A stretch of 41,292 nt of DNA from an uncultured Flavobacteriales bacterium (GCA_902478645.1 CABSLV010000020.1:1-41292); one strand, 5' to 3'. Positions 7,740 to 16,491 are shown, counted from the first letter of the stretch. Notes: generated by a model not told the origin, from the letters alone. Translations and numbers: made by a program.

Positions 7740-8975
7740 TTACTCGTAACGAAGCGATTCGATCGGGTCCAAATGCGCTGCCTTGCGCGCCGGATAATAC
7801 CCCGAAATCACCCCTACCACGAACGTAATGGCAAAAGCCAGCAGCATTTCGCCCACCGGCAGCACAAACGAGATATGCATGACCAGCGACACGATGTTGC
7901 CCAGCAGGATACCCAACAGGATACCGATCCAACCTCCTATCTGCCCGATGAGGATCGCTTCGATGAGGAACTGCGCCGTAATGCTGCGCGAATCCGCGCC
8001 GATGGCCTTGAGTGTACCGATCTCGCGCGTACGCTCGGTGACCGATACCAGCATGATATTCATCAGCGCAATGGACGACCCGAGGATGGTGATCAGCCCG
8101 ATGATCAAGGCCGCCACCTTGAGCTTGCCCAGCATCCCTTCCATGTGGTCCAGGATGGACTGGCTGTTGCGCACGATGAAATTGTCCTCCTGCGAAGGAC
8201 GAAGTCCGCGCACGATGCGCATCGTTACTTCCACATTGTCGGTAAATTCGACGTCGGCGGCCGTGAGCCCCTCGGGAGGCACGACCGATACGGTAAACGA
8301 AGTAAAGGACGGGTAATCCGCCCGCGCCGTCTGTAAGGGGATGAACACGAGGTTGTCCTGGCTCATGCCCATGATCGAACCCCGGCTCTGCACCGTGCCC
8401 ACCACCTGATAGCGCAAGCCATTGACACTGATGTACTGACCGATGGGTTTTCCACCGGGAAACAGTTTCTTGACGATGTCCGGACCGATGACCGCGACTT
8501 TCCGCCCGCTTTCGTTTTCCTCGTTGGAGAAAAAGCGCCCCTGGTCTGCCTTGAAACCACTCAACTCCAGATAATTCTCATCACCGGCTACCAGGCGGAT
8601 ATTGGGGTCTGTCTTGTCGTACTCGCTCTTGACCTCCACGTTGCTCGCCGCCGTTCCGTTGATGGAAACAGTCCCTTTCCCGGCCATCTTTTCCTTAAAA
8701 AGACGTGCATGGCGATACTCTATCTTGGGCTGATAGACCCATTCGGAAGGGTCGCTCTGCTTCGGTGCCCAGCGTCCGCCATAGACCGTTACCACATTGG
8801 CCCCGAACGACTGGAAACTGTCGATCATCGAACTGCGCAAGGCCGACACGCTGGTGAGAATACCCACCAAAGCCGTAATACCGATCGCGATGATGCTGGC
8901 CGTAATACCGGTACGCAAGCGTTGGGACTTGACATTGTCCCAAGCCATCCGTACGATCTCCTTCCACCCGGACAT
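7740..8975 (-). CDS. ABC transporter permease, MacB/FtsX (type VII) family
   Basis: 411-residue permease of the MacB type, which couples cytoplasmic ATP hydrolysis to movements in the periplasm (export of lipoproteins, peptides or antibiotics, or mechanical signalling). A short cytoplasmic start and first helix (about 24-46, RTGITASIIAIGITALVGIL) lead into the MacB periplasmic core domain (about 47-275). The FtsX domain follows with three helices (about 283-305, 330-360 and 372-395), including SVTERTREIGTLKAIGA and the end DPIESLRYE. The matching ATPase is not adjacent: the neighbours are the CCA-enzyme gene and a small membrane protein. It must be encoded elsewhere. Confidence 0.92.
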   Translation of the reverse strand: MSGWKEIVRMAWDNVKSQRLRTGITASIIAIGITALVGILTSVSALRSSMIDSFQSFGANVVTVYGGRWAPKQSDPSEWVYQPKIEYRHARLFKEKMAGKGTVSINGTAASNVEVKSEYDKTDPNIRLVAGDENYLELSGFKADQGRFFSNEENESGRKVAVIGPDIVKKLFPGGKPIGQYISVNGLRYQVVGTVQSRGSIMGMSQDNLVFIPLQTARADYPSFTSFTVSVVPPEGLTAADVEFTDNVEVTMRIVRGLRPSQEDNFIVRNSQSILDHMEGMLGKLKVAALIIGLITILGSSIALMNIMLVSVTERTREIGTLKAIGADSRSITAQFLIEAILIGQIGGWIGILLGILLGNIVSLVMHISFVLPVGEMLLAFAITFVVGVISGYYPARKAAHLDPIESLRYE

Positions 8976-9156
8976 AGTTTACAAGGATTCTATCGAAAAT
9001 TTATCCAAAATTTACCGAGGGGCAAGTTACGAATATTCGCCGAAAATCGTCCTTTCCCCGGACAGGTATTTCGCCGTTTTTTCCACCCCGGAATGTACCG
9101 TGAAAGACGCCTCCGGTTCTACCGTACAAGGCACCTTCCACCCCCATTGGCACTCA

Positions 9157-10611
9157 TTAAAAAGGTTGTTTTTCCACCGGCACCAAGCCGTGTTTCTTTC
9201 CTTCCTCCAGCATGAAATCGAACGCAGGGCCATACTCGTTGGGGATCGCTCCGTCGAGGATCGCCTCGCGGATAGCAGTCTTTATCTCGCCCACCACCGG
9301 GCTCGGGGCAATGCCGAAAGTCTCCATGATCACCTGTCCCGACACCGGAGGCTGCCAGGCGGCCAGGCGGTCGCGTTCTTCCACCTCGGCCATACGGGTG
9401 CGCACGTACGAGAAATTGCGCAGGTATTTGTTGCGCCGGGCAGCATTCTTGGTCGTGATGTCCGCCTCACACAAGGTCATCAGATCGCCGATGTCCTCGC
9501 CGGCATCGAACAGCAAACGGCGCACCGCCGAATCGGTAACCCCCTGGTCGGCTACCGCAATGGGACGCGAAGAGAGTATGACCAGTTTCTGTACGTATTT
9601 CAACTCCGCCCCCAGCGGCAAACGCAAACGGCGGAACACCTTCGGCACCATCTTGGCCCCGCCCAGGTATTCGTGTCCGTGGAAAGTCCAGCCTATCTTC
9701 TCGTTCCACGCCCGGGTAGGTGCCTTGCCGATGTCGTGCAGCAAAGCGGCATAACGCAGGTAGAGGTTGTCGGTATTGCGGGCGATGTTGTCCACTACTT
9801 CGAGCGTATGGACGAAATTGTCCTTGTGGGACTGACCGTGTTTTTCGACCGTGCCTTTCAAGGCCGTGAGTTCGGGCAGGATGTACTCCAGCAGTCCGGC
9901 TTTGTCCAGCAGGGAAAGCCCCGTGGAGGGACGGGGGGCAGCGAGGATCTTGTTCAACTCGGCGGTAATGCGCTCGAAGGAAATGATGGACAGGCGGGCG
10001 CGGTTGCGGACGATGGCCTCGAACGATTCGGGTTCGATGACAAACCCCAACTGGGTGGCAAAGCGGATGGCCCGCATCATGCGCAAGGGGTCGTCCGAAT
10101 AGGTGATATCCGGATCGAGCGGGGTGCGGATCAGGTGGGAATGCAAGTCGGCGATGCCTCCGAAAGGATCGAGCAACTGCCCGTAATCCTGCGGATTGAG
10201 GCTCAAAGCCAAGGCGTTGATCGTAAAATCGCGGCGATTCTGGTCGTCCTCGAGGGTGCCGTCCTCCACCACCGGTTTGCGCGAATTGCGGTCGTAGGAT
10301 TCGCGACGCGCCCCGACAAATTCCAATTCGATCGCTCCGACATGGAGCATCGCGGTACCGAAATTCCGGAATACCTGCACGCGGCGGCTTCCGGTCCGCC
10401 GGGCAACTTCCTGAGCCAGTTCGATCCCGCTGCCCACGCACACGATGTCGATGTCTTTCGGTTGGCGGCGCTCCAGCAAACGGTCGCGCACATAGCCTCC
10501 GATGACGTAGGCAGGAAACCCCAGCGACTGGGCGGCCTGACTGATCTTATAAAAAATATCGTCGTCTATAAACTCCTTGTAATTCAATGTAAAAAGTGTT
10601 TTTATATCCAA
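9157..10611 (-). CDS. cca: tRNA nucleotidyltransferase / poly(A) polymerase family with HD domain (CCA-adding enzyme)
   Basis: Adds or repairs the CCA end of tRNAs, using CTP and ATP. The class II nucleotidyltransferase head has GGYVRDRLLERRQPKDIDIV (from about residue 38), then VEDGTLEDDQNRRDFTINAL and DPLRMMRAIRFATQLGF. A C-terminal HD phosphohydrolase domain has the metal motif HDIGKAP near residue 296. This matches the Bacteroides enzyme layout. The start is uncertain. An in-frame ATG at 10755 lies inside a repeated promoter element and upstream of its -7 box, so the true start is probably TTG at 10611 (484 residues, MDIKTLFTLNYKEF) or TTG at 10587. The N-terminal 48 codons between 10755 and 10611 are therefore excluded here. 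Confidence 0.9.
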   Translation of the reverse strand: MDIKTLFTLNYKEFIDDDIFYKISQAAQSLGFPAYVIGGYVRDRLLERRQPKDIDIVCVGSGIELAQEVARRTGSRRVQVFRNFGTAMLHVGAIELEFVGARRESYDRNSRKPVVEDGTLEDDQNRRDFTINALALSLNPQDYGQLLDPFGGIADLHSHLIRTPLDPDITYSDDPLRMMRAIRFATQLGFVIEPESFEAIVRNRARLSIISFERITAELNKILAAPRPSTGLSLLDKAGLLEYILPELTALKGTVEKHGQSHKDNFVHTLEVVDNIARNTDNLYLRYAALLHDIGKAPTRAWNEKIGWTFHGHEYLGGAKMVPKVFRRLRLPLGAELKYVQKLVILSSRPIAVADQGVTDSAVRRLLFDAGEDIGDLMTLCEADITTKNAARRNKYLRNFSYVRTRMAEVEERDRLAAWQPPVSGQVIMETFGIAPSPVVGEIKTAIREAILDGAIPNEYGPAFDFMLEEGKKHGLVPVEKQPF

Positions 10612-10680
10612 CTCTTCCGAAAGCTCATTCCCAGTTCCCTCCCCTGCCTGCAAGGGTCTTCCCGAGGTTTTCTTTCGGGG

Positions 10681-10758
10681 GATAAAGATAGTGAAAGCCG
10701 AGCGCAGCGGAAAGATGAAAACGAAGTTTTCGATCTTAACGTTGCCGAGGCGCATCCT
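10681..10758 (-). repeat. Promoter-associated palindromic repeat, copy B (upstream of cca)
   Basis: Read on the minus strand from 10758 it begins AGGATGCGCCTCGGCAACG and ends CTTTCACTATCTTTATC. It is nearly identical to copy A at 14821-14900, with about four differences in the shared stretch. It holds the core GAAAAC-TTC-GTTTTC, an outer stem GCAACG/CGCTGC with one mismatch, and a -7 box TATCTTTA (10690-10683). Immediately upstream (10800-10767) is a degenerate second piece reading CTCGGATTTCACGATCTTTTT. Confidence 0.85.
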
Positions 10759-10843
10759 ATCTTATGAAAAAGATCGTGAAATCCGAGCGGGACGGCACAT
10801 GAGATCACCGTCTTCAAAAAGGTTGCCATCGGTCGTGGCTATA

Positions 10844-10904
10844 CTGCGCGTACAAGCGAAAGGCCGGAGGCAAAGAGCCTCCGGCCTTTCGCTTGTACGC
10901 GCAG
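10844..10904 (-). terminator. 28-bp perfect hairpin after asd
   Basis: The arms 10844-10871 and 10877-10904 are perfect reverse complements, with a five-base loop AAAGA. The inner part GGCCGGAGGC/GCCTCCGGCC followed by TTTCGC resembles a terminator stem, but an outer arm GCGTACAAGCG extends it well beyond normal length. It is placed 31 bases after the asd stop. Confidence 0.7.
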
Positions 10905-10935
10905 ACCCTTGCGAAACCCCAGCCGCAAGGAACTG

Positions 10936-11925
<990 letters not shown>

Positions 11926-11971
11926 ATTCTTTTCGATAAATTTGTGTTTTTTCCGATATTGTTACAAGGTG

Positions 11972-11979
11972 CAAATATA
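11972..11979 (-). promoter_or_regulatory. Promoter -7 box for asd
   Basis: The minus strand reads TATATTTG, a match to TAnnTTTG, 46 bases before the asd ATG. The surrounding leader is AT-rich compared with the coding sequence. No TTTG is found at the standard -33 spacing. Confidence 0.5.
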
Positions 11980-12054
11980 CGTTGCAAAAACATTACATCT
12001 ACCACAGAACACCCGAATGTTTGTTATTTTTTTAACCGAGCGGATGCGAATCTC

Positions 12055-13116
12055 TCATTTTATATTTTTCTCGTTCAACCAGCGGATGTACGCCCTCCGG
12101 TTGCGGTTGTGCTGGGCACTGCCGGCAGCGAATTCGTGGTAGCCGAAACGCTCCACCGAAGCGCACATGTAGATGTAGTTGTGGCGGGTGTAGTCCAATA
12201 CGGCGTCGATGGACGATATGTCGGGAATATTGATGGGCGAGGGAGGCAAGCCTTTGTGCTTGTAGGTATTGTACGGCGAATCGATCTTCAGGTCCGAGAG
12301 GTACACCCGGCGGATGGTATCCTGACGCCCGGCCAGACGCATGGCAAAGATCACTGTCGGGTCGCTCTGCAGGCGGATGCCCTTTTCCAAACGGTTCATG
12401 TACAGCCCGGCTACGACGGGGCGCTCGTCCACTTTGGCCGTTTCGGCCTGGACGATGGAGGCCAGGGTCGTTACTTCGAGTGGGCTCATGCCGATGGCTT
12501 CGGCTTTCTCCCGGCGGGAGGCGTTCCAGAAACGGTCGTACTCGCGGCACATCCGCTCGAAGAACTCCTCGGCGGACGTATTCCAGTAAAAACGGTAGGT
12601 GTTGGGGATAAAGAGGCTGCTCACCGTCAGCGTATCGAGTCCGAGGCTGTCGAGGCGGGCCGGGTCGCGAAAGACGGCCATGAGCGCGACCGAATCGGCT
12701 TCGATCTGCCGGGCGACGGCGCCGGCGATCTTTTCGAGACGGTCGGTGGCGTTGAAGCGCACGTTCACCTCCACACCGTGTTCGGTAAAGAAGGTTTTGA
12801 CCGTCCGGTAGGTACTCAAGTCCTGCGGCAGGACGAACTTTCCCGGGTGCACCTGGCCGCGGCGGCGGGAAGCGTAGTCCGTCATCGTCTCCAGGAGAAA
12901 GGTATGGCGCAGGTGCGGGCGCAACAGTTCCACCAACTCCTGGGGCGTAGTCCCGGTAGGAACGTACACGGCCAGTCCTTCCTCCGGAGCCTGCAAACTG
13001 GGGCCGAAGACGGCGCGCCACATCCCGGCAGCGGTGCCGACGACAGCCAGTGCGACTACGGCCAAAAGCACCTTGACGGTGCGCTTTCTTTTTCTTGGTG
13101 AGGGGGTACGGGTCAT
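12055..13116 (-). CDS. mltG: Endolytic murein transglycosylase MltG
   Basis: 353-residue membrane-anchored lytic transglycosylase of the YceG/MltG family, which cuts nascent peptidoglycan strands near the inner membrane. A basic cytoplasmic start (MTRTPSPRKRKR) precedes one membrane helix (about 14-33). A LysM-like region (about 45-110) follows, then the catalytic domain with LASIVQAETAK (catalytic Glu about 225), RLEKGIRLQSDPTVIF and SPYNTYKHKGLPPSPI. Many MltG proteins have QAET or EKET at the active site, so this one is normal. The start at 13116 places the basic segment and helix at the N-terminus. The reading frame stays open far upstream, through dapF, only because of base composition. 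Confidence 0.95.
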   Translation of the reverse strand: MTRTPSPRKRKRTVKVLLAVVALAVVGTAAGMWRAVFGPSLQAPEEGLAVYVPTGTTPQELVELLRPHLRHTFLLETMTDYASRRRGQVHPGKFVLPQDLSTYRTVKTFFTEHGVEVNVRFNATDRLEKIAGAVARQIEADSVALMAVFRDPARLDSLGLDTLTVSSLFIPNTYRFYWNTSAEEFFERMCREYDRFWNASRREKAEAIGMSPLEVTTLASIVQAETAKVDERPVVAGLYMNRLEKGIRLQSDPTVIFAMRLAGRQDTIRRVYLSDLKIDSPYNTYKHKGLPPSPINIPDISSIDAVLDYTRHNYIYMCASVERFGYHEFAAGSAQHNRNRRAYIRWLNEKNIK

Positions 13117-13292
13117 CGTTTTATCGTTTTTTGGTTTCGGCAGCATTCGCCGCCGGGGGTTCATTCTGTTTTCTGGTCTTTTGTCTTTGTGCCTCCTCCG
13201 CCCTGTCCTTCGCTTCGAGGGGTTCTCGGGATGGGGCAAGGGGGAGGAATTTTCCACTTTGCTACGGGATGCACTCCTCCCGAAAGGAGGTC

Positions 13293-13856
13293 TTACGGCT
13301 GGTCCTGTTCCCGGCGGGAGAGGAAATCCTCGGCGGTGAGCTGGTACACGTTTACATCGGTGTACTGCCCGGCACAGAGCAGCCACTGGTGGAAAATGCC
13401 GCTCAGGGTAAAGCCCAGGCGGTCGAACAGGGCTTTGGAGGGTTCGTTGGAGCAAGGGACTTCGGCCCACACCTGATGCAGGTTGAAGGCGCTGAAAGCG
13501 TACCCCAGGGCCAGTTCCATCGCCTGGTCGGCATAGCCTTTGCCCCGATGGTCGGCCGGATAGATGACGACTCCGATGCCGGCCCGACGGTGGAGCGGGG
13601 AAAAATCGAACAGATCGACAAAGCCGACCGATTCGCCACTCTCGCGCAGGCAGACGACCAGGCGCAGCTGGCGGTCGGCAAAGAAATCGGGAACCCGGGC
13701 TTCCAACACCCTTTCGAGCGTAAAGCGGGAAAACGGGATCCGGGTATCGCACACACTCCAAAGCTGCGGGTCGTTCTCCACCCGCATGAAGTACGGCAAG
13801 TCGTCCGGTTCGAGCGAGCGCAGGACCAAATCCCGGCTGTGCAACTTTATCTCCAT
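13293..13856 (-). CDS. GNAT family N-acetyltransferase (RimJ/RimL-SpeG type)
   Basis: 187-residue acetyl-CoA-dependent acetyltransferase. The acetyl-CoA loop is RRAGIGVVIYPADHRGKGYA (about 90-109), followed by the helix DQAMELALGYAF and the typical LHQVWAEVPCSNEPSKALFDRLGF. The overall layout (LVLRSLEPDDLPYFMRVENDP at the start) is that of the RimJ/RimL and SpeG group, which acetylate ribosomal protein N-termini or polyamines; the actual substrate is unknown. The gene starts three bases after the dapF stop, so the two are very probably co-transcribed. A 176-base gap separates it from mltG downstream. Confidence 0.88.
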   Translation of the reverse strand: MEIKLHSRDLVLRSLEPDDLPYFMRVENDPQLWSVCDTRIPFSRFTLERVLEARVPDFFADRQLRLVVCLRESGESVGFVDLFDFSPLHRRAGIGVVIYPADHRGKGYADQAMELALGYAFSAFNLHQVWAEVPCSNEPSKALFDRLGFTLSGIFHQWLLCAGQYTDVNVYQLTAEDFLSRREQDQP

Positions 13857-13859
13857 CTT

Positions 13860-14696
13860 TTATTGCGGCATATAGAATGTTCCTGAAAATACCCGCTGGG
13901 CTCCTCCGGTGAGCCACACTTGGGTGTAACCTCCTTGCGGGACGGCATGGAAATCGACCGTCAGGTCGCCCCCCAGTGCCTTGACCGGTACACTTTCGCC
14001 GGTGGTCTCCCCCATCCGGTGTGCGGCGATGGCCGAGGCTACGGCTCCCGTGCCGCAGGCGAGCGTTTCGTCCTCCACTCCCCGCTCGTAGGTGCGCAGT
14101 TGTACGGTCCCCTCGGCCGAGACCTGTACGAAATCGACATTGGTTCCTCCCCGGTGGGCAAACATGGCTCCATAGCGGATGGCTCGTCCCCAGCGCACCA
14201 GGTCGATCGTTTCGAGGCCGTCGTCCAGACCTACCACGCAATGGGGCGAGCCGGTATCCAGAAAGCACACCCAGCGAGGGCGGATCTCCCCACAGGGAAG
14301 GTTTTCCTTTTCCAAAAGATGCACGGTGGAGACGTCGTTCATGCCCAAGCGGACGAGGCTACCTTCAAAAAACGCTTGGTGCAAGCCGTCCGGCGCACGG
14401 AAGCGCACCCCCTGCTCCGTGCCGATGCCCAGATCGCGCGCCAGAGCGGCGATGCAGCGGCCTCCGTTGCCGCACATGGTGCTGCGCCGTCCGTCGCTGT
14501 TGAAGTAGTCCATCGAAAAATCCACCTCGGGATCGGCATCCCCGGCCAAAATGATGAGCCCGTCCGCACCGATGCCGTAGCGGCGATGGCACATCCGCTC
14601 CACGAGTTCCTGACGGGGATCGAAAGGCTTCGTCCGCGCGTCGATCATCACAAAATCGTTCCCGGCTCCTTGGTATTTGTAAAAGGGGATATTCAT
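13860..14696 (-). CDS. dapF: Diaminopimelate epimerase
   Basis: 278-residue enzyme that converts LL- to meso-diaminopimelate, for lysine and for peptidoglycan cross-links. Both catalytic cysteines are visible, in MCGNGGRC (Cys75) and ACGTGAVA (Cys214). The conserved start PFYKYQGAGNDFVMID and the phrase RRYGIGADGLI are also present. The two halves have the expected pseudo-symmetric lengths. It is the first gene of a minus-strand group with the acetyltransferase. The 226 bases upstream are shared with the divergent glycosyltransferase gene and include repeat copy A. No convincing -7 box was found on the dapF side. Confidence 0.97.
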   Translation of the reverse strand: MNIPFYKYQGAGNDFVMIDARTKPFDPRQELVERMCHRRYGIGADGLIILAGDADPEVDFSMDYFNSDGRRSTMCGNGGRCIAALARDLGIGTEQGVRFRAPDGLHQAFFEGSLVRLGMNDVSTVHLLEKENLPCGEIRPRWVCFLDTGSPHCVVGLDDGLETIDLVRWGRAIRYGAMFAHRGGTNVDFVQVSAEGTVQLRTYERGVEDETLACGTGAVASAIAAHRMGETTGESVPVKALGGDLTVDFHAVPQGGYTQVWLTGGAQRVFSGTFYMPQ

Positions 14697-14820
14697 GGGC
14701 TGTTGTTTTTCTCGGTTTTCGGCGTGGGTAAAGGTCGGTATTATTCCCTGAATGGAAAAACGGGGCGATGTTTATTTTTCCCGAGGGAGACGGGGTTTAT
14801 GTTGTTTTTTGGGGCAAGAC

Positions 14821-14900
14821 AGGATGCGCCTCGGCAGCGTTAAGATCGAAAACTTCGTTTTCGTCTTTCCGCTGCGCTCGGCTTTCACTATCTTTGCCCC
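14821..14900 (+). repeat. Promoter-associated palindromic repeat, copy A (upstream of glycosyltransferase)
   Basis: It begins AGGATGCGCCTCGGCAGCG and ends CTTTCACTATCTTTG. It contains the core GAAAAC (14848-14853)-TTC-GTTTTC (14857-14862) and an outer stem GCAGCG (14834-14839) with CGCTGC (14870-14875). The last bases form the -7 box TATCTTTG (14889-14896); a TTTC (14866-14869) lies 19 bases before it as a possible -33 element. The related copies are at 10681-10758 and 33120-33197. Confidence 0.88.
14889..14896 (+). promoter_or_regulatory. Promoter -7 box for the glycosyltransferase-sua5 pair
   Basis: TATCTTTG matches TAnnTTTG and lies 26 bases before the ATG at 14923. It is embedded at the right end of repeat copy A. 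It indicates that an in-frame ATG at 14752, upstream of it, is not the real start. Confidence 0.65.
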
Positions 14901-14922
14901 GACAAAAAATACACATCCCGAT

Positions 14923-15654
14923 ATGGACAGACCCTTGGTGATCATCCCTACCTACAACGAGATAGAAAACGTCGAGAATATCATCCTGGCCGTGATGAAC
15001 CTCCCCGCGCCGCAATTCGACGTACTGATCGTGGACGACAATTCCCCGGACGGTACGGCCGAGGTCGTTCGCACGCTACAACGCGAATTTCCCGAACGCC
15101 TGCACCTGCTCTCGCGTAGCGAGAAAAACGGACTGGGACGCGCCTACATCGCCGGTTTCCAATGGGCTCTGGAGCGGGACTATCCATACGTGATCGAGAT
15201 GGATGCTGACTTTTCGCACAACCCGGCCGACCTGCCCCGCTTGTACTCCGCCTGCCAGGACGAAGGTGCGGACGTGGCGGTGGGTTCGCGGTATGTGTGC
15301 GGGGTAAACGTGATCAATTGGCCGATGCGCCGGGTGCTGATGTCGTACTTCGCCTCGAAATACGTTCGGCTGATCACCGGCATGCGCATCAACGACGCTA
15401 CGGCAGGCTTTGTCTGCTACCGCGCCGAGGTGCTGCGCCGCGTCCGGTTGGACGAGGTTCGTTTTGTCGGGTACGCTTTCCAGATCGAAATGAAATTCCG
15501 CGCGTGGAAATACGGGTTCCATATCACGGAGGTTCCCATCGTCTTTACCGACCGTACGGCCGGTACTTCGAAAATGAGCGGAAGCATCTTCTTCGAAGCG
15601 GCTTTCGGGGTGATCCGACTGAAGATCAACTCGCTGTTCAAGAAATGGAAATGA
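14923..15654 (+). CDS. Polyprenol/dolichol-phosphate mannosyltransferase-type family 2 glycosyltransferase
   Basis: 243-residue GT2 glycosyltransferase of the polyprenol monophosphomannose synthase group, which loads a sugar from a nucleotide donor onto a lipid phosphate carrier. Visible motifs are the start VIIPTYNEIENV, the donor-binding VDDNSPDG (Asp38-Asp39), DADFSHNP (Asp94-Asp96, metal and sugar), GSRYVCGV, and the acceptor-side FQIEMKFRAWKYGF. There is no C-terminal membrane domain, as in the soluble or peripheral Ppm1-like forms common in Bacteroidota. The start at 14923 lies downstream of the -7 box in repeat copy A. The stop overlaps the start of the Sua5 gene by four bases (ATGA), so the two are translationally coupled. 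Confidence 0.93.
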   Translation: MDRPLVIIPTYNEIENVENIILAVMNLPAPQFDVLIVDDNSPDGTAEVVRTLQREFPERLHLLSRSEKNGLGRAYIAGFQWALERDYPYVIEMDADFSHNPADLPRLYSACQDEGADVAVGSRYVCGVNVINWPMRRVLMSYFASKYVRLITGMRINDATAGFVCYRAEVLRRVRLDEVRFVGYAFQIEMKFRAWKYGFHITEVPIVFTDRTAGTSKMSGSIFFEAAFGVIRLKINSLFKKWK

Positions 15655-16235
15655 ACCCTTCTCCCGATACGATCGAACAGCAGGCACGCCTAGCGGCCGA
15701 CGCCGTGCTGCGCGGCGGGGTGATCATCTACCCGACCGATACCATCTGGGGCATCGGCTGCGACGCGACCAACCCGCAGGCGGTAGAGCGTGTCTTTGCC
15801 TTGAAGAAACGCGCCGAGAGCAAAAGCCTCATCGTGCTGGTAGGCTCCGAAGACGGCCTGCTGCGCACCGTGCGCCATGTCCCCGATCCGGCCTGGGACA
15901 TTCTCCGGTATTCCCAGCGGCCGGTTACCATCATCTACGACCATCCGGTGGGAGTGGCATCCAACGTACTGGCCGAAGACGGCAGCCTGGGCATCCGGGT
16001 AACTTCCGACCCGTTTTGCCGTCGCCTGATCGAACTGATCCGCCGCCCGTTGGTTTCCACCTCGGCCAACATCAGCGGCGAGCCTTCTCCGCAATGCTTC
16101 GACGAAATCTCTCCCGAGATCCTCGCCAGAGCGGACTACACGGTAGACTACCGCCGCAACGACCACCGGAAGGCACAGGCTTCCTCGGTAATCAAACTCA
16201 CGGACGACTGCCGGGTAACGATCCTGCGCAAATAA
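15651..16235 (+). CDS. L-threonylcarbamoyladenylate synthase (Sua5/YrdC/YciO family)
   Basis: About 194-residue YrdC-domain protein. It makes threonylcarbamoyl-AMP from threonine, bicarbonate and ATP for the t6A37 modification of ANN-decoding tRNAs. Signatures are GGVIIYPTDTIWGIGCDA near the start, KKRAESKSLIVLV, QRPVTIIYDHP, and RRPLVSTSANISGEPSP. There is no separate Sua5 C-terminal domain, so it is the short form, and the YciO subgroup cannot be excluded. The start is ATG at 15651 (overlapping the preceding stop) or ATG at 15645. Its last codons, SSVIKLTDDCRVTILRK, and the terminator behind them are repeated twice more downstream with a period of 155-156 bases, which is highly unusual. Confidence 0.92.
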   Translation: MNPSPDTIEQQARLAADAVLRGGVIIYPTDTIWGIGCDATNPQAVERVFALKKRAESKSLIVLVGSEDGLLRTVRHVPDPAWDILRYSQRPVTIIYDHPVGVASNVLAEDGSLGIRVTSDPFCRRLIELIRRPLVSTSANISGEPSPQCFDEISPEILARADYTVDYRRNDHRKAQASSVIKLTDDCRVTILRK

Positions 16236-16335
16236 AACCTTGCCGGGATGCCTGCTGTGCCTCCCGCCACGACAAGAACGTTCGACGCCCCTATCCCGGG
16301 GTGTTTTTTTGTGCGTGCCGGGGAAAGCCTCCGGT
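16181..16335 (+). repeat. Sua5 3'-end tandem repeat, unit 1 (includes the real gene end)
   Basis: Unit 1 begins at TTCCTCGG inside the Sua5 gene, contains the codons for SSVIKLTDDCRVTILRK and the stop, then about 100 bases ending with the hairpin GACGCCCC-TATC-CCGGGGTG and a T7 run (16284-16310). The next unit starts 155 bases later. Confidence 0.9.
16284..16310 (+). terminator. Terminator of the Sua5 gene
   Basis: Stem CGCCCC/GGGGTG (one G-T pair) around TATCCC, followed by TTTTTTT. It is the first of three similar terminators in the tandem repeat; the others are at 16441-16466 and 16595-16619. Confidence 0.8.
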
Positions 16336-16491
16336 TTCCTCGGTGATCAAACTCACGGACGAGAGCCGGGTAACGATCCTGCGCAAATAATGCCTCGCCG
16401 GGACGCCTGCTGCGCCTCTCCGCCACGACAAGAACGTTCGACGCCCCTATCCCCGGGGCGTTTTTTGTGGGAAACGGGGACTGCCTCCAGC
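16336..16491 (+). repeat. Sua5 3'-end tandem repeat, unit 2
   Basis: A copy of unit 1 that is not attached to a gene. It would encode SSVIKLTDESRVTILRK and a stop in the same phase. The tail stretch AACGATCCTGCGCAAATAA is identical to unit 1, while the DDC codons became DES. It carries its own hairpin, ACGCCCC-TATCC-CCGGGGCGT, with a T6 run (16441-16466). Confidence 0.9.

Larger units (their letters stand above)
10612..10935. other. Non-coding region between cca and asd
   Basis: From the left it contains the cca leader (a stretch with small inverted repeats such as CCCCCGAAAG on the minus strand), promoter repeat copy B (10681-10758), a degenerate partial copy (10767-10800), and the long hairpin at 10844-10904 that follows the asd stop. 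No gene is supported. Confidence 0.6.

Noticed and set aside
8797..10767. Open frame of 656 codons on the plus strand covering the region opposite cca
   Set aside because: Shadow of the CCA-enzyme gene; product lacks recognisable motifs.
13276..13290. Short hairpin CCTCC-CGAAA-GGAGG between the acetyltransferase gene and mltG as a terminator
   Set aside because: The stem is only five pairs and no T run follows on the minus strand, so it overlaps the acetyltransferase stop region without a clear role.
12055..14268. Long upstream extension of the mltG frame (737 codons)
   Set aside because: The extension overlaps the acetyltransferase and dapF genes on the same strand in another frame. The membrane anchor after 13116 marks the true start.
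14752..14922. N-terminal extension of the glycosyltransferase from ATG 14752
   Set aside because: The added 57 residues translate repeat copy A and lie upstream of the -7 box; the GT2 fold starts at the ATG at 14923.
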